Assembly: GCA_045129695.1 (NCBI GenBank)
Contig: JBGVJZ010000025.1
Span: 39,475 to 103,474 of the forward strand
DNA from: Eshraghiella sp045129695
Lineage (GTDB): Bacteria > Bacillota > Clostridia > Lachnospirales > Lachnospiraceae
Reading direction: 5' to 3'
Length of the DNA stretch: 64,000 nt
Shown: in pieces, positions 35,742 to 45,110 of the stretch
Layout: each line of letters opens with the position of its first letter
How positions within the stretch are numbered: the stretch's first letter is position 1
Position numbers and translations under genes: made by a program
Notes under the pieces: generated by a model
Database searches by the model: none
Told to the model about the DNA's origin: nothing
Seen by the model: only the letters and a program-made list of their open reading frames with translations

Positions 35742-37463
35742 TCACACTCCTGTTCTCATAACAAGTGTTTCTATCATTTCACTTATGACATTTATGTATC
35801 TCGATGCCGCATTGTATGCCTGCTGGAATTTAATCATGTTAGACAGTTCTTCATCTGAAGAAACTCCCATCACCTGCTGCCTCTGGTTATCAAGAGAAGA
35901 AGCAAGACTTGATTCATTTTCCGCCATACTGTAATACACCTTACCCGTATTAGCTACATCATTAGTTAGGGTTTCATAAAACTCTTCAAAGGTGAGGCCA
36001 TCAAATCCACCATTGTAGAAAAGACGATCCTCTGAGAAAATCTCCACAAGTCTGGCTGCTGTTGCATAATCATCTTCACCTACAACAGTTGTTAACGGAA
36101 GTTTTGAATAATCATCCATAACATTGGTATTTACGGTAATATTTGCAATAGTGTATGCACTTGCATTGCCAAATGTATTCACATTATTGCGTACATAGAA
36201 AGTCTGTCCGTCAATTATCTGTTCTGTATATCTGGCTGTATAACTTCTGCTGAACAATTCTTCGCCATAGGTACCATCCTTACCCATTGAAGCCTTAGAA
36301 GTATCAAGCACCTGATAAACCGTACCATCTGCGGCAATATATTCCGTTTCGGGACAAAGTACATCGTTAATGCCTTCTACAATACTGTTAACTAATTTAT
36401 CAAAATTAGCCAGTGTGTTAACAAGTACTGATGTGTCCTGTGTCTGAACATACATTTCATGTTCTTTAACTGCATTTATATAATCAGGATCGGCTGTTCC
36501 TAATGGATAAAATGCCGGATCCGGTTCTGTCATACTTACTACTGTAGGTGTAACATTTCCTCTTGCAACAAGAAGTCCCTTAAGTCCACCAATATCAGTA
36601 TTTTTCTCTGTGGATATTATTCCATCCACATAATAAAGCGGTTTGTCATTCATATGCGTCCATACCGGCTCCATGAATTCCGAACCTTCTATTTTCTTAA
36701 GTCCCAGAGTATTAACATATAACTCATCGACAAACTGCGTTCCTTCAATCGAAACCTCCACTGCACCGTTTGCCTGTTCAGAATAGCTGCTTTTACAGTA
36801 GGATGCCAGCTCGTCAAGAAGCAAATCCCTTGCATCCCTTAAATCAGACGCAGTTTCCATCTGACCCACTTCAATTTTGGCAATTCTCTGGTTCAAGTCA
36901 AGAATACCATATCCTATTTCATTAATTCTGTTAACCGTTGAAAGCATCTCCTCATCAACAGTCTGCTGGTATTTCTTAAGTCCGTTATATATGGACTGTG
37001 ATTTATCAATAAATTCAGCTGCACTCTGACATAATGCCGATCTCGCCACCTGATCACCCGGTGTTTTGGCAACCTCATTAACTGCCTCAAGCAAGTCATT
37101 AAGTGCACTCTGATATGCGATACCCTCGATGCCTTCAGTATCTCCCATCTGTGTTTCAATTTCATACACAGCATCATACAGCTTATCATAAAAAAGCTGT
37201 CTTCCATATTCCTTACGATATGCCGCATCAAGGAAAATATCACGAACATGATTAACAGACGCAATTGTAACACCAAGGCCTCTCTGTCCAGTTGAAACCT
37301 TGGAAGTGGTAGTGACATTATTGTATCCCTGGTCCTTATTTACAACCTGTTGTCTTACATATCCGTCTGAATTTACATTACTTAAATTATTTGCAGTTGT
37401 ATTAAGCGAATTATTGCTGGTCTGCAAACCAGAAAGACCAACATACAATGCTGACATTCCCAT
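35742..37463 (-). CDS. flgK: Flagellar hook-associated protein FlgK, first copy
   Basis: A 573-residue FlgK. ALYVGLSGLQTSNNSLNTTANNLSNVNSDG at the N-terminus and MIKFQQAYNAASRYINVISEMIETLV at the C-terminus are canonical. The start is ATG 37463 because AAAGGAG lies just before it; the frame is open further upstream but overlaps flgN. First of two tandem flgK genes. Confidence 0.93.
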   Translation of the reverse strand: MGMSALYVGLSGLQTSNNSLNTTANNLSNVNSDGYVRQQVVNKDQGYNNVTTTSKVSTGQRGLGVTIASVNHVRDIFLDAAYRKEYGRQLFYDKLYDAVYEIETQMGDTEGIEGIAYQSALNDLLEAVNEVAKTPGDQVARSALCQSAAEFIDKSQSIYNGLKKYQQTVDEEMLSTVNRINEIGYGILDLNQRIAKIEVGQMETASDLRDARDLLLDELASYCKSSYSEQANGAVEVSIEGTQFVDELYVNTLGLKKIEGSEFMEPVWTHMNDKPLYYVDGIISTEKNTDIGGLKGLLVARGNVTPTVVSMTEPDPAFYPLGTADPDYINAVKEHEMYVQTQDTSVLVNTLANFDKLVNSIVEGINDVLCPETEYIAADGTVYQVLDTSKASMGKDGTYGEELFSRSYTARYTEQIIDGQTFYVRNNVNTFGNASAYTIANITVNTNVMDDYSKLPLTTVVGEDDYATAARLVEIFSEDRLFYNGGFDGLTFEEFYETLTNDVANTGKVYYSMAENESSLASSLDNQRQQVMGVSSDEELSNMIKFQQAYNAASRYINVISEMIETLVMRTGV

Positions 37464-37491
37464 AATTGTGTCTCCTTTGGGTATATAATAA

Positions 37492-38004
37492 TTACTGTTT
37501 GGCATCAAATGATGCCCTTGACGCATACGAATTATCCGCATACGTATTTCCTGAATAATTTGCTGTAGCAGGTGCCTGCCTCATGCTTTGAAGCAAATTC
37601 ATTTCGAATTGAATCATCTCAATAGATTCATTTAAAAGTGCTTTATTACTCTCATTAACCTTACTCATTCTCGACAAAGTTCCGGAAAGCTTATCGTGAA
37701 TATTCCTCAATTCATTACATTCCTTAGTCTGACCTGAAAGAAGTTCAATCAGTCTTGGAAGCGTTAAATCCTTTGGTTCCTTATTAAGGACGATTCCAAT
37801 ATCCTTAGTGACCTCTGCACGGCGCTTCTCCAAGGCATTAATTCTGTCAACGACCTCCTGCTCTCTCATAACCATAATATTGAGTGCTTCCGGATCTGAT
37901 TTTACAATAATCCCTGTTTTCTCAGTGGACAGCTCAAGAAGAGTTTCATATTCCTCATTCTCTTTAGTTAATGTGTCAATAAGATTATCAATTAAACTTG
38001 CCAC
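37492..38004 (-). CDS. flgN: FlgN-type flagellar chaperone
   Basis: A 170-residue helical protein (IDNLIDTLTKENEEYETLLEL, EQEVVDRINALEKRRAEVTKDIG) directly upstream of flgK and downstream of flgM, the place of YvyG/FlgN. It should escort FlgK and FlgL to the export gate. The start is GTG with AGGAGAG upstream. The last 30 residues are Ala/Ser/Asn/Tyr-rich and probably disordered. Confidence 0.88.
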   Translation of the reverse strand: MASLIDNLIDTLTKENEEYETLLELSTEKTGIIVKSDPEALNIMVMREQEVVDRINALEKRRAEVTKDIGIVLNKEPKDLTLPRLIELLSGQTKECNELRNIHDKLSGTLSRMSKVNESNKALLNESIEMIQFEMNLLQSMRQAPATANYSGNTYADNSYASRASFDAKQ

Positions 38005-38015
38005 TCAAAACTCTC

Positions 38016-38294
38016 CTAAAAAATATTTGTACCATATTTCTCTGATAACTTTGCAGCTAAATCATCTGCGCTTACATTATAGTTTCCGGTTTCAATTTTC
38101 GACTTTACAGATGCAACAAAATCCTCTCTTATATCCGGTGCATCAGCAACTGCCTGTTTTGCAATATGGTAATCCTTTCCAAATTGCGAAATTTCTAATT
38201 TATCGCTGCCATATACCTTATTATCCTTGCCAACGCTTGACTTACCACTGGTTCGGTATATACGGTTAACCTGATTATACGCATCGATTCTCAT
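38016..38294 (-). CDS. flgM: Anti-sigma-28 factor FlgM
   Basis: FlgM (92 aa) holds sigma-D inactive until it is exported through the finished hook. SDKLEISQFGKDYHIAKQAV and the C-terminal SVKSKIETGNYNVSADDLAAKL are the family core. The ATG at 38294 follows GGAAGGAGAG. It heads the long late flagellar operon and has a sigma-D-like promoter. Confidence 0.93.
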   Translation of the reverse strand: MRIDAYNQVNRIYRTSGKSSVGKDNKVYGSDKLEISQFGKDYHIAKQAVADAPDIREDFVASVKSKIETGNYNVSADDLAAKLSEKYGTNIF

Positions 38295-38352
38295 ATATAT
38301 CTCTCCTTCCATGAATAGATATTCTGCATTCTTAATATAGAATCTAAAGTAT

Positions 38353-38379
38353 TTATCGGTTCAATTTTTAAAATCATTA
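38353..38379 (-). promoter_or_regulatory. Sigma-D-like promoter of the flgM operon
   Basis: Minus-strand TAAT (38376-38379), 16 bases and CCGATAA (38353-38359) lie 58 bases before the flgM ATG. The -35 box deviates from TAAA. Confidence 0.55.
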
Positions 38380-38390
38380 TACCCAAAAAC

Positions 38391-38430
38391 AAAAAAATTA
38401 GAGTGAATACCATTTCATCAGCATCCACTC
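38391..38430 (-). terminator. Terminator after yvyF
   Basis: On the minus strand GAGTGGAT pairs with ATTCACTC (one G-U) and is followed by seven T residues. It separates recD2-comFC-yvyF from the flgM operon. Confidence 0.75.
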
Positions 38431-38442
38431 CATATTGTTCCA

Positions 38443-38853
38443 TCATTTACTTAAGAATCTCATCCTGTCCTTATCCCTCTGCTCTGTCTTCTTTGGTTTA
38501 GCAGGTTCTGAACTGCTATACATACTTCCAAGATTCTTCTGCATCGTATCCTTACAGGAATTACAAAATCTTCCCGATTTAATCATCCTGCCACAAACCT
38601 CACAATCAATTCCAATAGGTGAATCATCCGAAAAGGCTAGCCGGTCTTCCCTTACCCACCTCTGAATCTGATTAATTGTTACCTGATTGTCATCAGAAAT
38701 CTGCTGTATAGTCGCTTTAGGGTTCTCACGAATATATTTCTTAACATCTACAAATTTCTTATCGAGCTCATCCATACAGGAGGGGCAAAGAAAATATCCG
38801 CCGCCTATATAGTTAAAAAGTCGTCCGCAGCCTCTGCAATTCTTAACTTCCAT
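38443..38853 (-). CDS. yvyF: YvyF-family flagellar operon protein
   Basis: A 136-residue protein with an N-terminal zinc-ribbon-like region (CRGCGRLF, CPSCMDEL), a central helix-turn-helix-like part (ATIQQISDDNQVTINQIQRWV) and a second ribbon (CEVCGRMI, CNSCKDTM). It matches the TIGR03826 flagellar operon protein next to comF and flgM in B. subtilis. The ATG at 38853 is 9 bases after AGGAGG. The function is not established. Confidence 0.88.
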   Translation of the reverse strand: MEVKNCRGCGRLFNYIGGGYFLCPSCMDELDKKFVDVKKYIRENPKATIQQISDDNQVTINQIQRWVREDRLAFSDDSPIGIDCEVCGRMIKSGRFCNSCKDTMQKNLGSMYSSSEPAKPKKTEQRDKDRMRFLSK

Positions 38854-38866
38854 TATCATATACCTC

Positions 38867-39604
38867 CTAAAAACCATTCCCAATACAGGCCGTGACAAAA
38901 TATACGTTTTCCACACCTGCACGTCTTAAAACTCCGGCGCATTCATTAATCGTTGCCCCCGTCGTATATATATCATCGACCAATATTACTTTCTTATATT
39001 CTAAACTATTTATTACCGTTTGAAAAGCTTTTTCTATATTGTTCTTTCTTTCCGTATCGTTTAATTCCTTCTGTGGTCTGGTATTTTTAGTTCTGATTAA
39101 AGCATCCGAATCCACCGGCAGATTAAATCTTTTTGAAAGTTCTTTTGCCAGCACCTCAGCCTGATTGTAACCACGTTTCAGATATTTGCTTCTGTGCAGA
39201 GGAACAGGAACAAACGCATCGCAATCCCAGTTTTTAATTGTATTATAATATCTCTCATATATAACCTCTGCATAATAGCTTGCATACTCACGCCGATTGT
39301 TATATTTAAAGGCATACATTGATTGCTTCATTGCTGCGGAATACGCAAATCCGGCAACTCCTCTTTCAAATGAAAATCTTTTCACGCTGCAGTCCCTGCA
39401 AAATTCCTTTTCATCTTCATAAATCGGCTTTCCGCATTTCATACACAGTGGAGATTTTATTATTTTAATCTTCATAAAACAACCCGGACAAATATCAGGT
39501 CTGAACGCACTATTACGAATGTATAAAATATCATCGCATACCGGACATCTTGGCGGATATACGCAGTCATAAATTGTCTTTACAAACTTATTAATCAGTT
39601 CTAT
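38867..39604 (-). CDS. comFC: ComF-family phosphoribosyltransferase-like protein, possible ATA start
   Basis: The phosphoribosyltransferase core has the PRPP loop KVILVDDIYTTGAT and the CPVPLHRSKYLKRGYNQA-like region (PVPLHR, RGYNQAEVLA). ComFC is needed for DNA uptake or processing in competent bacteria. The first ATG is at 39475, but the 43 codons before it are open and encode the family zinc-finger start (YPPRCPVC, CPGC), giving a normal 245 aa. That frame begins at ATA (39602-39604), 7 bases after GGAGG and overlapping the recD2 stop. I infer an ATG-to-ATA change, a rare start codon, or an error. Confidence 0.85.
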   Translation of the reverse strand: MELINKFVKTIYDCVYPPRCPVCDDILYIRNSAFRPDICPGCFMKIKIIKSPLCMKCGKPIYEDEKEFCRDCSVKRFSFERGVAGFAYSAAMKQSMYAFKYNNRREYASYYAEVIYERYYNTIKNWDCDAFVPVPLHRSKYLKRGYNQAEVLAKELSKRFNLPVDSDALIRTKNTRPQKELNDTERKNNIEKAFQTVINSLEYKKVILVDDIYTTGATINECAGVLRRAGVENVYFVTACIGNGF

Positions 39605-41868
39605 AGACTTACCTCCTTTATTCTAAGTGCAAGTGAAGAGTATCTCCTCTGCTCATTTTCATTCGATACCATCTCATTAAACACACGCTCATCACCTACA
39701 ATGCATATACATTTTCTGGCTCTGGTAACTGCTGTATAGAGAATATTTCTGTTCATAAGCATACGGGGGCCGTCCAATAACGGAAGCACTACCGCAGGAT
39801 ACTCACTTCCCTGGGATTTATGTACGGTAACAGCATAAGCGTGTTCCAGCTCATCAAGTTCCTTGAAATTATATGTTACAAATTTTTCATCATCAAACTT
39901 AACTGTCATCTCTGATAAAAACAGATTAATGTTATTAACAATCCCAACATCCCCGTTAAAAACACCCATACCGTTATCTACAGGAATTCCATGCTTTCCA
40001 CGTATTTCCCATTCTATTTTATAATTATTTTTAATCTGCATAACCTTATCGCCTTCGCGAAAAATTACGCCATTAATCTCTTTTTCAACTTTATTATCTG
40101 ATCTTGGATTTAAAAACTGCTGCAAAATAACATTAAGCCTTTCTACACCAAGATTGCCTTTTCTGGTGGGCGTTAATACCTGAATTTCATTAATCGAAGA
40201 ATTCGTATATTTCGGAAGCTTCTCCCTAAGAAGCGTAACGGTGGCATTAATAACTGCATTGGCATCAGTTCTTTTTATAAAAGGAAAATCCCTGCTTGAT
40301 GGGCCAATTAAAAAGTGCTCACCCCCATTAATTTTGTGGGCATTAATAACTATATCCCCCGCCTCCTCCTGTCTGAAAATACGATTAAGCCTTACAACTT
40401 CAAAGCATCCGGAAGCAATAATGTCCTTAAGCACATTACCCGGACCGACAGAAGGCAGCTGATTAGCATCCCCCACTAAAATCAGTCTTGTACCCACAGC
40501 GACTGCCTTAAGCAGATTATTCATAAGGAAAATATCCACCATGGACATTTCATCTATAATCACAACATCAGCCTCCAGAGGGTTCTGTTCATTACGTTCA
40601 AAAACAGCATTACCGGATTCTTCGGATAACAATCCTGACAGTTCCAGCAGTCTGTGAATCGTCTGTGCCTCATATCCCGTTGCTTCAGTCATACGTTTTG
40701 CAGCTCTTCCCGTAGGTGCAGCAAGTTTAATCTCCATATTCATATCTTCAAAATACTTAATCATACAGTTAATCGTAGTCGTCTTACCTGTTCCGGGTCC
40801 TCCGGTAACTATCAGAAGTCCATTTCCGGCTGCTGCTTTAACAGCCGCCTTCTGAAGTTCCTCCAATTCTATATGTTCTCTATGTTGAATACCTCCAATC
40901 TGAATTTCAAAATTTCTGTCATCAACCGTATATTTCCTGCTAAGCTCCAACAGTTTTCCCGCAACGGCAAGCTCTGTATTATACAGGCTTACAGTATACA
41001 CTACATCTGTATCTTCCACTTTTCTGACTATTATTTTACGGGCTATAATCATGTCCATAAGCAACTCGTCCGGTTCCTCAATTGTAGTATTTAATATATT
41101 GGATGCCCTCTCAATCAAATCAGTTTTAGGCAGATAAGTATGTCCGTTTGCCACAGCCTGCATAAGTGTATAGAGGATACCGCTTTTAATTCTGTATGGT
41201 GAATCAGCTTTAACACCGGAATTTCTGGCTATTTCATCTGCTATTTTGAATCCTACACCCTCTATATCATCTGCCAGTCTGTACGGATTTTCATCTATAA
41301 TATTGTATAATGAGTCTCCATATTTTTTATAGATTTTAACTGCAAGATTCATACCTATTCCAAGCTTGCCAAGAAAAATCATAGCCCTTCGCATATCCCT
41401 TTTCTCAGCAACCTGCTCAGAAATCTCCATGGCCAGTCTCTCACTGATACCCTTAATAACCGCAAGTTCCTCAGGATTCTCTTCTATAACTCTGAAGGTA
41501 TCTTCTTTAAAGTGTCTTACAATTCTTCCGGCAAGAGCAGGTCCTATACCCTTAATTGCTCCGGAACCAAGATATTTCTCTATTGCGTCCATATCCTCCG
41601 GTGCGGTTTCTTCATATCCTATTGCTTTAAACTGCAAACCGTAATTGGGATGCATTACAAAATCGCCTTTAAAAACTACATACTCTCCGGGATGAATCAG
41701 ATACAAAACTCCCGTGCACACAAGGTCTTCTGAGAGTTCATTTTCATATTCAGGTTTTTCTGCAATTATTCTTTTGATTTCCTCAGAACTTAGCGTTATT
41801 TCTAAAATAGTATGTCCACTGTCCTGACTGGTAAAAATTATTCGTTCAACGTAGCCTTTTACTTCCAA
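39601..41868 (-). CDS. recD2: RecD2-type ATP-dependent DNA helicase
   Basis: A 755-residue SF1B 5'-3' helicase. An N-terminal OB-like domain is followed by helix-hairpin-helix motifs (IKGIGPALAGRI near 106, GIGMNLAVKIYKKYG near 170, EGVGFKIADEIA near 203), Walker A GGPGTGKTT at 356-364, Walker B IIDEMS near 438 and the C-terminal VTVHKSQGSEYP motif. This is the RecBC-independent RecD2 found in Gram-positives. It is first in recD2-comFC-yvyF. Confidence 0.95.
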   Translation of the reverse strand: MEVKGYVERIIFTSQDSGHTILEITLSSEEIKRIIAEKPEYENELSEDLVCTGVLYLIHPGEYVVFKGDFVMHPNYGLQFKAIGYEETAPEDMDAIEKYLGSGAIKGIGPALAGRIVRHFKEDTFRVIEENPEELAVIKGISERLAMEISEQVAEKRDMRRAMIFLGKLGIGMNLAVKIYKKYGDSLYNIIDENPYRLADDIEGVGFKIADEIARNSGVKADSPYRIKSGILYTLMQAVANGHTYLPKTDLIERASNILNTTIEEPDELLMDMIIARKIIVRKVEDTDVVYTVSLYNTELAVAGKLLELSRKYTVDDRNFEIQIGGIQHREHIELEELQKAAVKAAAGNGLLIVTGGPGTGKTTTINCMIKYFEDMNMEIKLAAPTGRAAKRMTEATGYEAQTIHRLLELSGLLSEESGNAVFERNEQNPLEADVVIIDEMSMVDIFLMNNLLKAVAVGTRLILVGDANQLPSVGPGNVLKDIIASGCFEVVRLNRIFRQEEAGDIVINAHKINGGEHFLIGPSSRDFPFIKRTDANAVINATVTLLREKLPKYTNSSINEIQVLTPTRKGNLGVERLNVILQQFLNPRSDNKVEKEINGVIFREGDKVMQIKNNYKIEWEIRGKHGIPVDNGMGVFNGDVGIVNNINLFLSEMTVKFDDEKFVTYNFKELDELEHAYAVTVHKSQGSEYPAVVLPLLDGPRMLMNRNILYTAVTRARKCICIVGDERVFNEMVSNENEQRRYSSLALRIKEVSL

Positions 41869-41885
41869 GTCTATATTCCCTTTCT

Positions 41886-41925
41886 AATAAAAAAACCGCA
41901 CGGGTACTGTAAATTCCCCGGACGG
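41886..41925 (-). terminator. Terminator after the flgJ-like gene
   Basis: CCG..CGGG pairs with CCCG..CGG across a 2x2 internal loop, followed on the minus strand by a seven-base T run. Confidence 0.7.
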
Positions 41926-41941
41926 CTTATATTATTGTATA

Positions 41942-42286
41942 TCAGATATCGTAATTTCGTTTCATCTGTTCATAGAGCATCTTTGCGATTCCAAGGCCAT
42001 CACCCCGCTCAGTTGCGGAATCAGCATATTCCTGATAAAGCTTATCCTTAAACATCTCAGTATATGATGTTGAGCCTGATTCATCATCCTTAGGAATCAT
42101 TTTCTCCATTCCTTTGAATGCCTGTTCAACAAAATATGCTTCAAAGGACTTGCAGGCCTCCATCAGTTCTTCATCGGTTGCATTGGAAAAATCAGTGTTA
42201 TTAAGCTTACCTTTAAGTGCACTTGTTGACTGTGAATAATCAGAGGATACGAATTGATTACTTAAGCTATTAATATAATCACTCAT
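41942..42286 (-). CDS. flgJ: FlgJ N-terminal-type rod-binding protein
   Basis: A 114-residue protein made only of the rod-binding domain (LMEACKSFEAYFVEQAFKGMEKMIPKD, then MFKDKLYQEYADSATERGDGLGIAKMLYEQM). The muramidase domain of enterobacterial FlgJ is absent. It ends the mbl-flhO-flhP group, 12 bases after flhP. Confidence 0.88.
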   Translation of the reverse strand: MSDYINSLSNQFVSSDYSQSTSALKGKLNNTDFSNATDEELMEACKSFEAYFVEQAFKGMEKMIPKDDESGSTSYTEMFKDKLYQEYADSATERGDGLGIAKMLYEQMKRNYDI

Positions 42287-42298
42287 AAATTACTCTCC

Positions 42299-43114
42299 TT
42301 ATCTCTTAAGCTGATTAGCCTGACCAAGCATCTCATCAGATGCCTGAATTGCCTTTGAATTCATCTCATACGCTCTCTGAGCCACAATTAAGTTAACCAT
42401 TTCATCAGCAACCTGTACGTTGGATGCTTCTACATATCCCTGATTAACTTTACTTGCCTTAAGCTCAGGATATGAAGATTCCTCCATTGCAATTCCCGAT
42501 GCTTCCGTCTCCTTAAACATAGTGCTGCCAACGCTCTCCAGACCGGACGGATTAGTAAACTGGTAAAGTCCTATTCTGATTCCAAGACTCTGTGGATTAT
42601 TAGATTCATCAGGATAACAGATTGTTCCGTCTCCTGTTACAATAATCTTGGATGTCTCATATGTAGAATCAAACTGTATCGGCATTCCATCTGTATCAAG
42701 TACCGGATATCCTTCACTGGTACATAACATGAACCCGCCGTCAGATGCAACCGCCATATTAAAATCACCATTTCTGGTATATAAAATCTCATCACCATCC
42801 ATTACTGCAAACAATCCGTCTCCTTCAATTGCAAAAGCAAATGGATTAGCTGACGCAGTCACAGAGCCCTGTGTAAAATGCGTTGTAATAGATGCATTAC
42901 GTGTACCTGTTCCTACCTGTGCAGGAATCGGCTTAAAATCTCCGTTAGCACTGGTAGATTTGGTCTGTAAGGTCTGATACAGAAGAGATTTAAACTCCGC
43001 CGAAGAAGTCTTATATCCCGTCGTATTAACATTTGCAAGATTGTTGGAAATTACATCTACATTAGTCTGCTGTGCCTTCATTCCTGAAGCCGCAGTATAA
43101 AGTGATCTCATCAT
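42299..43114 (-). CDS. flhP: Flagellar basal-body rod protein FlgG/FlhP
   Basis: A 271-residue distal-rod protein. MRSLYTAASGMKAQQTNVDVISNNLANVNTTGYK is the classical rod N-terminus, and the C-terminus is NLIVAQRAYEMNSKAIQASDEMLG. It lies after flhO in the mbl-flhO-flhP order of B. subtilis, hence the name; FlgG is the general family. Confidence 0.92.
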   Translation of the reverse strand: MMRSLYTAASGMKAQQTNVDVISNNLANVNTTGYKTSSAEFKSLLYQTLQTKSTSANGDFKPIPAQVGTGTRNASITTHFTQGSVTASANPFAFAIEGDGLFAVMDGDEILYTRNGDFNMAVASDGGFMLCTSEGYPVLDTDGMPIQFDSTYETSKIIVTGDGTICYPDESNNPQSLGIRIGLYQFTNPSGLESVGSTMFKETEASGIAMEESSYPELKASKVNQGYVEASNVQVADEMVNLIVAQRAYEMNSKAIQASDEMLGQANQLKR

Positions 43115-43133
43115 AGGTCAATCAGTCCCCTTT

Positions 43134-43904
43134 CTAAATTCTGCCGAGATTAACGGATTTTTCAAGTGTACTATCGATGAACTGAATGATTTTCTGATTA
43201 CTCTCATAATCTCTTGCAACAGTAATCATCTCAACCATTTCGTTAATAACATTAACATTGGAAGCTTCCAGATATCCCTGATATACCTTGCAGTCAGCTT
43301 CTTTGGTTACTGCACCATCGATGGCAATATACATATTCTCGCCAAACTTCTCAAGATAGTTATAATCTTCAAAATCCACGAGCTGCAAATGGGCAACTTC
43401 CTGCCCCGATGCAAATATAACTCCACTCTCATTAATTGAAATCTCTGTTCCAACCGGAATGTTAATCAAATCGCCATTTTCATCTAAAATAAAATCTCCA
43501 TCCTTGGTCATAAGCGTTCCATCCGAACTTACGGCAAAATTACCGTCCCTTGTATATCGGACAGACTCCATTCCATTTCTGTCAGCATAAGAAATTGCGA
43601 AGAATCCGTTCCCTGCTAAAGCCACATCAAGAGTATTACCGGTCTCCTCAAGATTACCATCACTGTAATCCGTGTAGGTCTCTCCAATTTTAACTCCAAG
43701 GCTGAGATGTCCGACTGCCTGCGGAATGTAATGTACAGAACTGTCATTAATCTTAAGCGCAAGCACTGAATCAAATGCCTGTGATGTTGAGCCTTCCTTC
43801 TTATAAGCTGTTGTGTCTGAATTAGCAAGATTGTTAGAAATAACATCTAATCTTGCCATCTGGTTAACCATGCCTGTACTTGCTGTATATAATCCTCTAA
43901 CCAT
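43134..43904 (-). CDS. flhO: Flagellar basal-body rod protein FlgF/FlhO
   Basis: A 256-residue rod-family protein, VRGLYTASTGMVNQMARLDVISNNLANSDT at the N-terminus, EGDTLDVAL-like (ETGNTLDVALAGNGFFAI) beta domain, and MVEMITVARDYESNQKIIQ at the C-terminus. It follows mbl by 69 bases and starts after AAGGAG. Probably the proximal or distal rod subunit paired with FlhP. Confidence 0.92.
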   Translation of the reverse strand: MVRGLYTASTGMVNQMARLDVISNNLANSDTTAYKKEGSTSQAFDSVLALKINDSSVHYIPQAVGHLSLGVKIGETYTDYSDGNLEETGNTLDVALAGNGFFAISYADRNGMESVRYTRDGNFAVSSDGTLMTKDGDFILDENGDLINIPVGTEISINESGVIFASGQEVAHLQLVDFEDYNYLEKFGENMYIAIDGAVTKEADCKVYQGYLEASNVNVINEMVEMITVARDYESNQKIIQFIDSTLEKSVNLGRI

Positions 43905-43973
43905 TCTAACTCAACTCCTTACTTATATATTTAAATTTAAATTTCATTATGTTACATATAAACGAGCACTAAC

Positions 43974-44960
43974 CTACCTGTCCCCGGCAAGGAACTCTAT
44001 AAATTTACCTGTACCAATTGCAACAGCTGTCATTGGATCTTCAGCTGTCATTGTGTTAATTCCTGTTCTGTCTTCAATAAGTTCCTCAAGTCCCTGCAAT
44101 AAACTTCCGCCGCCTGTAAGAACCATTCCTCTGTCTGCAATATCAGCTGCAAGCTCCGGCGGAGTCTTCTCCAACACACTATGAATCGCTTCAACAATCT
44201 GTGAGGTTGCCTCCTTGAGAGCTTCCTCCGTCTCTGCCGAGGTAACTGTTACAGTCTTAGGAAGACCTGTTACAAGGTTACGTCCCCTGATATCCATCGA
44301 TACAACCTCCGGTCTTGGATAAGCACTGCCAATCTTAATTTTAATATCCTCGGCAGTTCTTTCACCAATAAGAAGATTATGTTTCTTACGCATATAACGG
44401 ACAATCGCCTCATCAAAATCATCACCTGCAATTTTGATGGAAGTGCTTACTACTGTTCCGCCAAGAGAAATAACTGCAATATCAGTAGTTCCACCTCCGA
44501 TATCAACAATCATATTTCCGCATGGTCTTGAAATATCTATTCCGGCACCGATTGCTGCTGCAATAGGCTCCTCAATAATTGCAACCTCTCTTGCTCCTGC
44601 CTGATAGGTTGCATCCTCAACTGCCTTCTTCTCAACCTCAGTAACACCGCTTGGTACACAGACACTTATCCTTGGCTTCTTAAGCATTCTTCTTCCGATT
44701 GCTTTCTGAATGAAATATTTTAGCATCTTTTCTGTTACTGTATAATCCGAGATAACTCCCTGTCTTAATGGTCTTACGGCAACTATGTTCCCCGGTGTTC
44801 TACCGAGCATAAGTCTTGCCTCTTCTCCAATCGCTTTAATCTTATTAGTATCTCTATCAAAAGCCACTACTGAAGGCTCTTTTAAAACAACACCCTTGCC
44901 CTTAATATATACAAGAATGCTGGCTGTTCCCAAATCAATTCCAATATCTGTACTGATCAT
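43974..44960 (-). CDS. mbl: MreB/Mbl rod-shape actin homologue
   Basis: A 328-residue actin-like protein that guides wall synthesis along the cell body. GIDLGTASILVYIKGKG, the VDIGGGTTDIAVISLGG phosphate-2 region and the MVLTGGGSLLQGL adenosine motif are present. It is named mbl because it sits between spoIIID and flhO-flhP as in B. subtilis. GAAAGGGG precedes the ATG. Confidence 0.92.
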   Translation of the reverse strand: MISTDIGIDLGTASILVYIKGKGVVLKEPSVVAFDRDTNKIKAIGEEARLMLGRTPGNIVAVRPLRQGVISDYTVTEKMLKYFIQKAIGRRMLKKPRISVCVPSGVTEVEKKAVEDATYQAGAREVAIIEEPIAAAIGAGIDISRPCGNMIVDIGGGTTDIAVISLGGTVVSTSIKIAGDDFDEAIVRYMRKKHNLLIGERTAEDIKIKIGSAYPRPEVVSMDIRGRNLVTGLPKTVTVTSAETEEALKEATSQIVEAIHSVLEKTPPELAADIADRGMVLTGGGSLLQGLEELIEDRTGINTMTAEDPMTAVAIGTGKFIEFLAGDR

Positions 44961-45110
44961 ACTGTACCCCTTTCAAAAAGTATATATAAATATTATTGTT
45001 ATTAGTCTCAATTACAAAATGCATACGTAAACATTATAAACAATAATTGTATATTTTAAAAGAGGGAATTTATATTTTTTTAAATAACATATTTTACTCT
45101 TCCTCTTATA

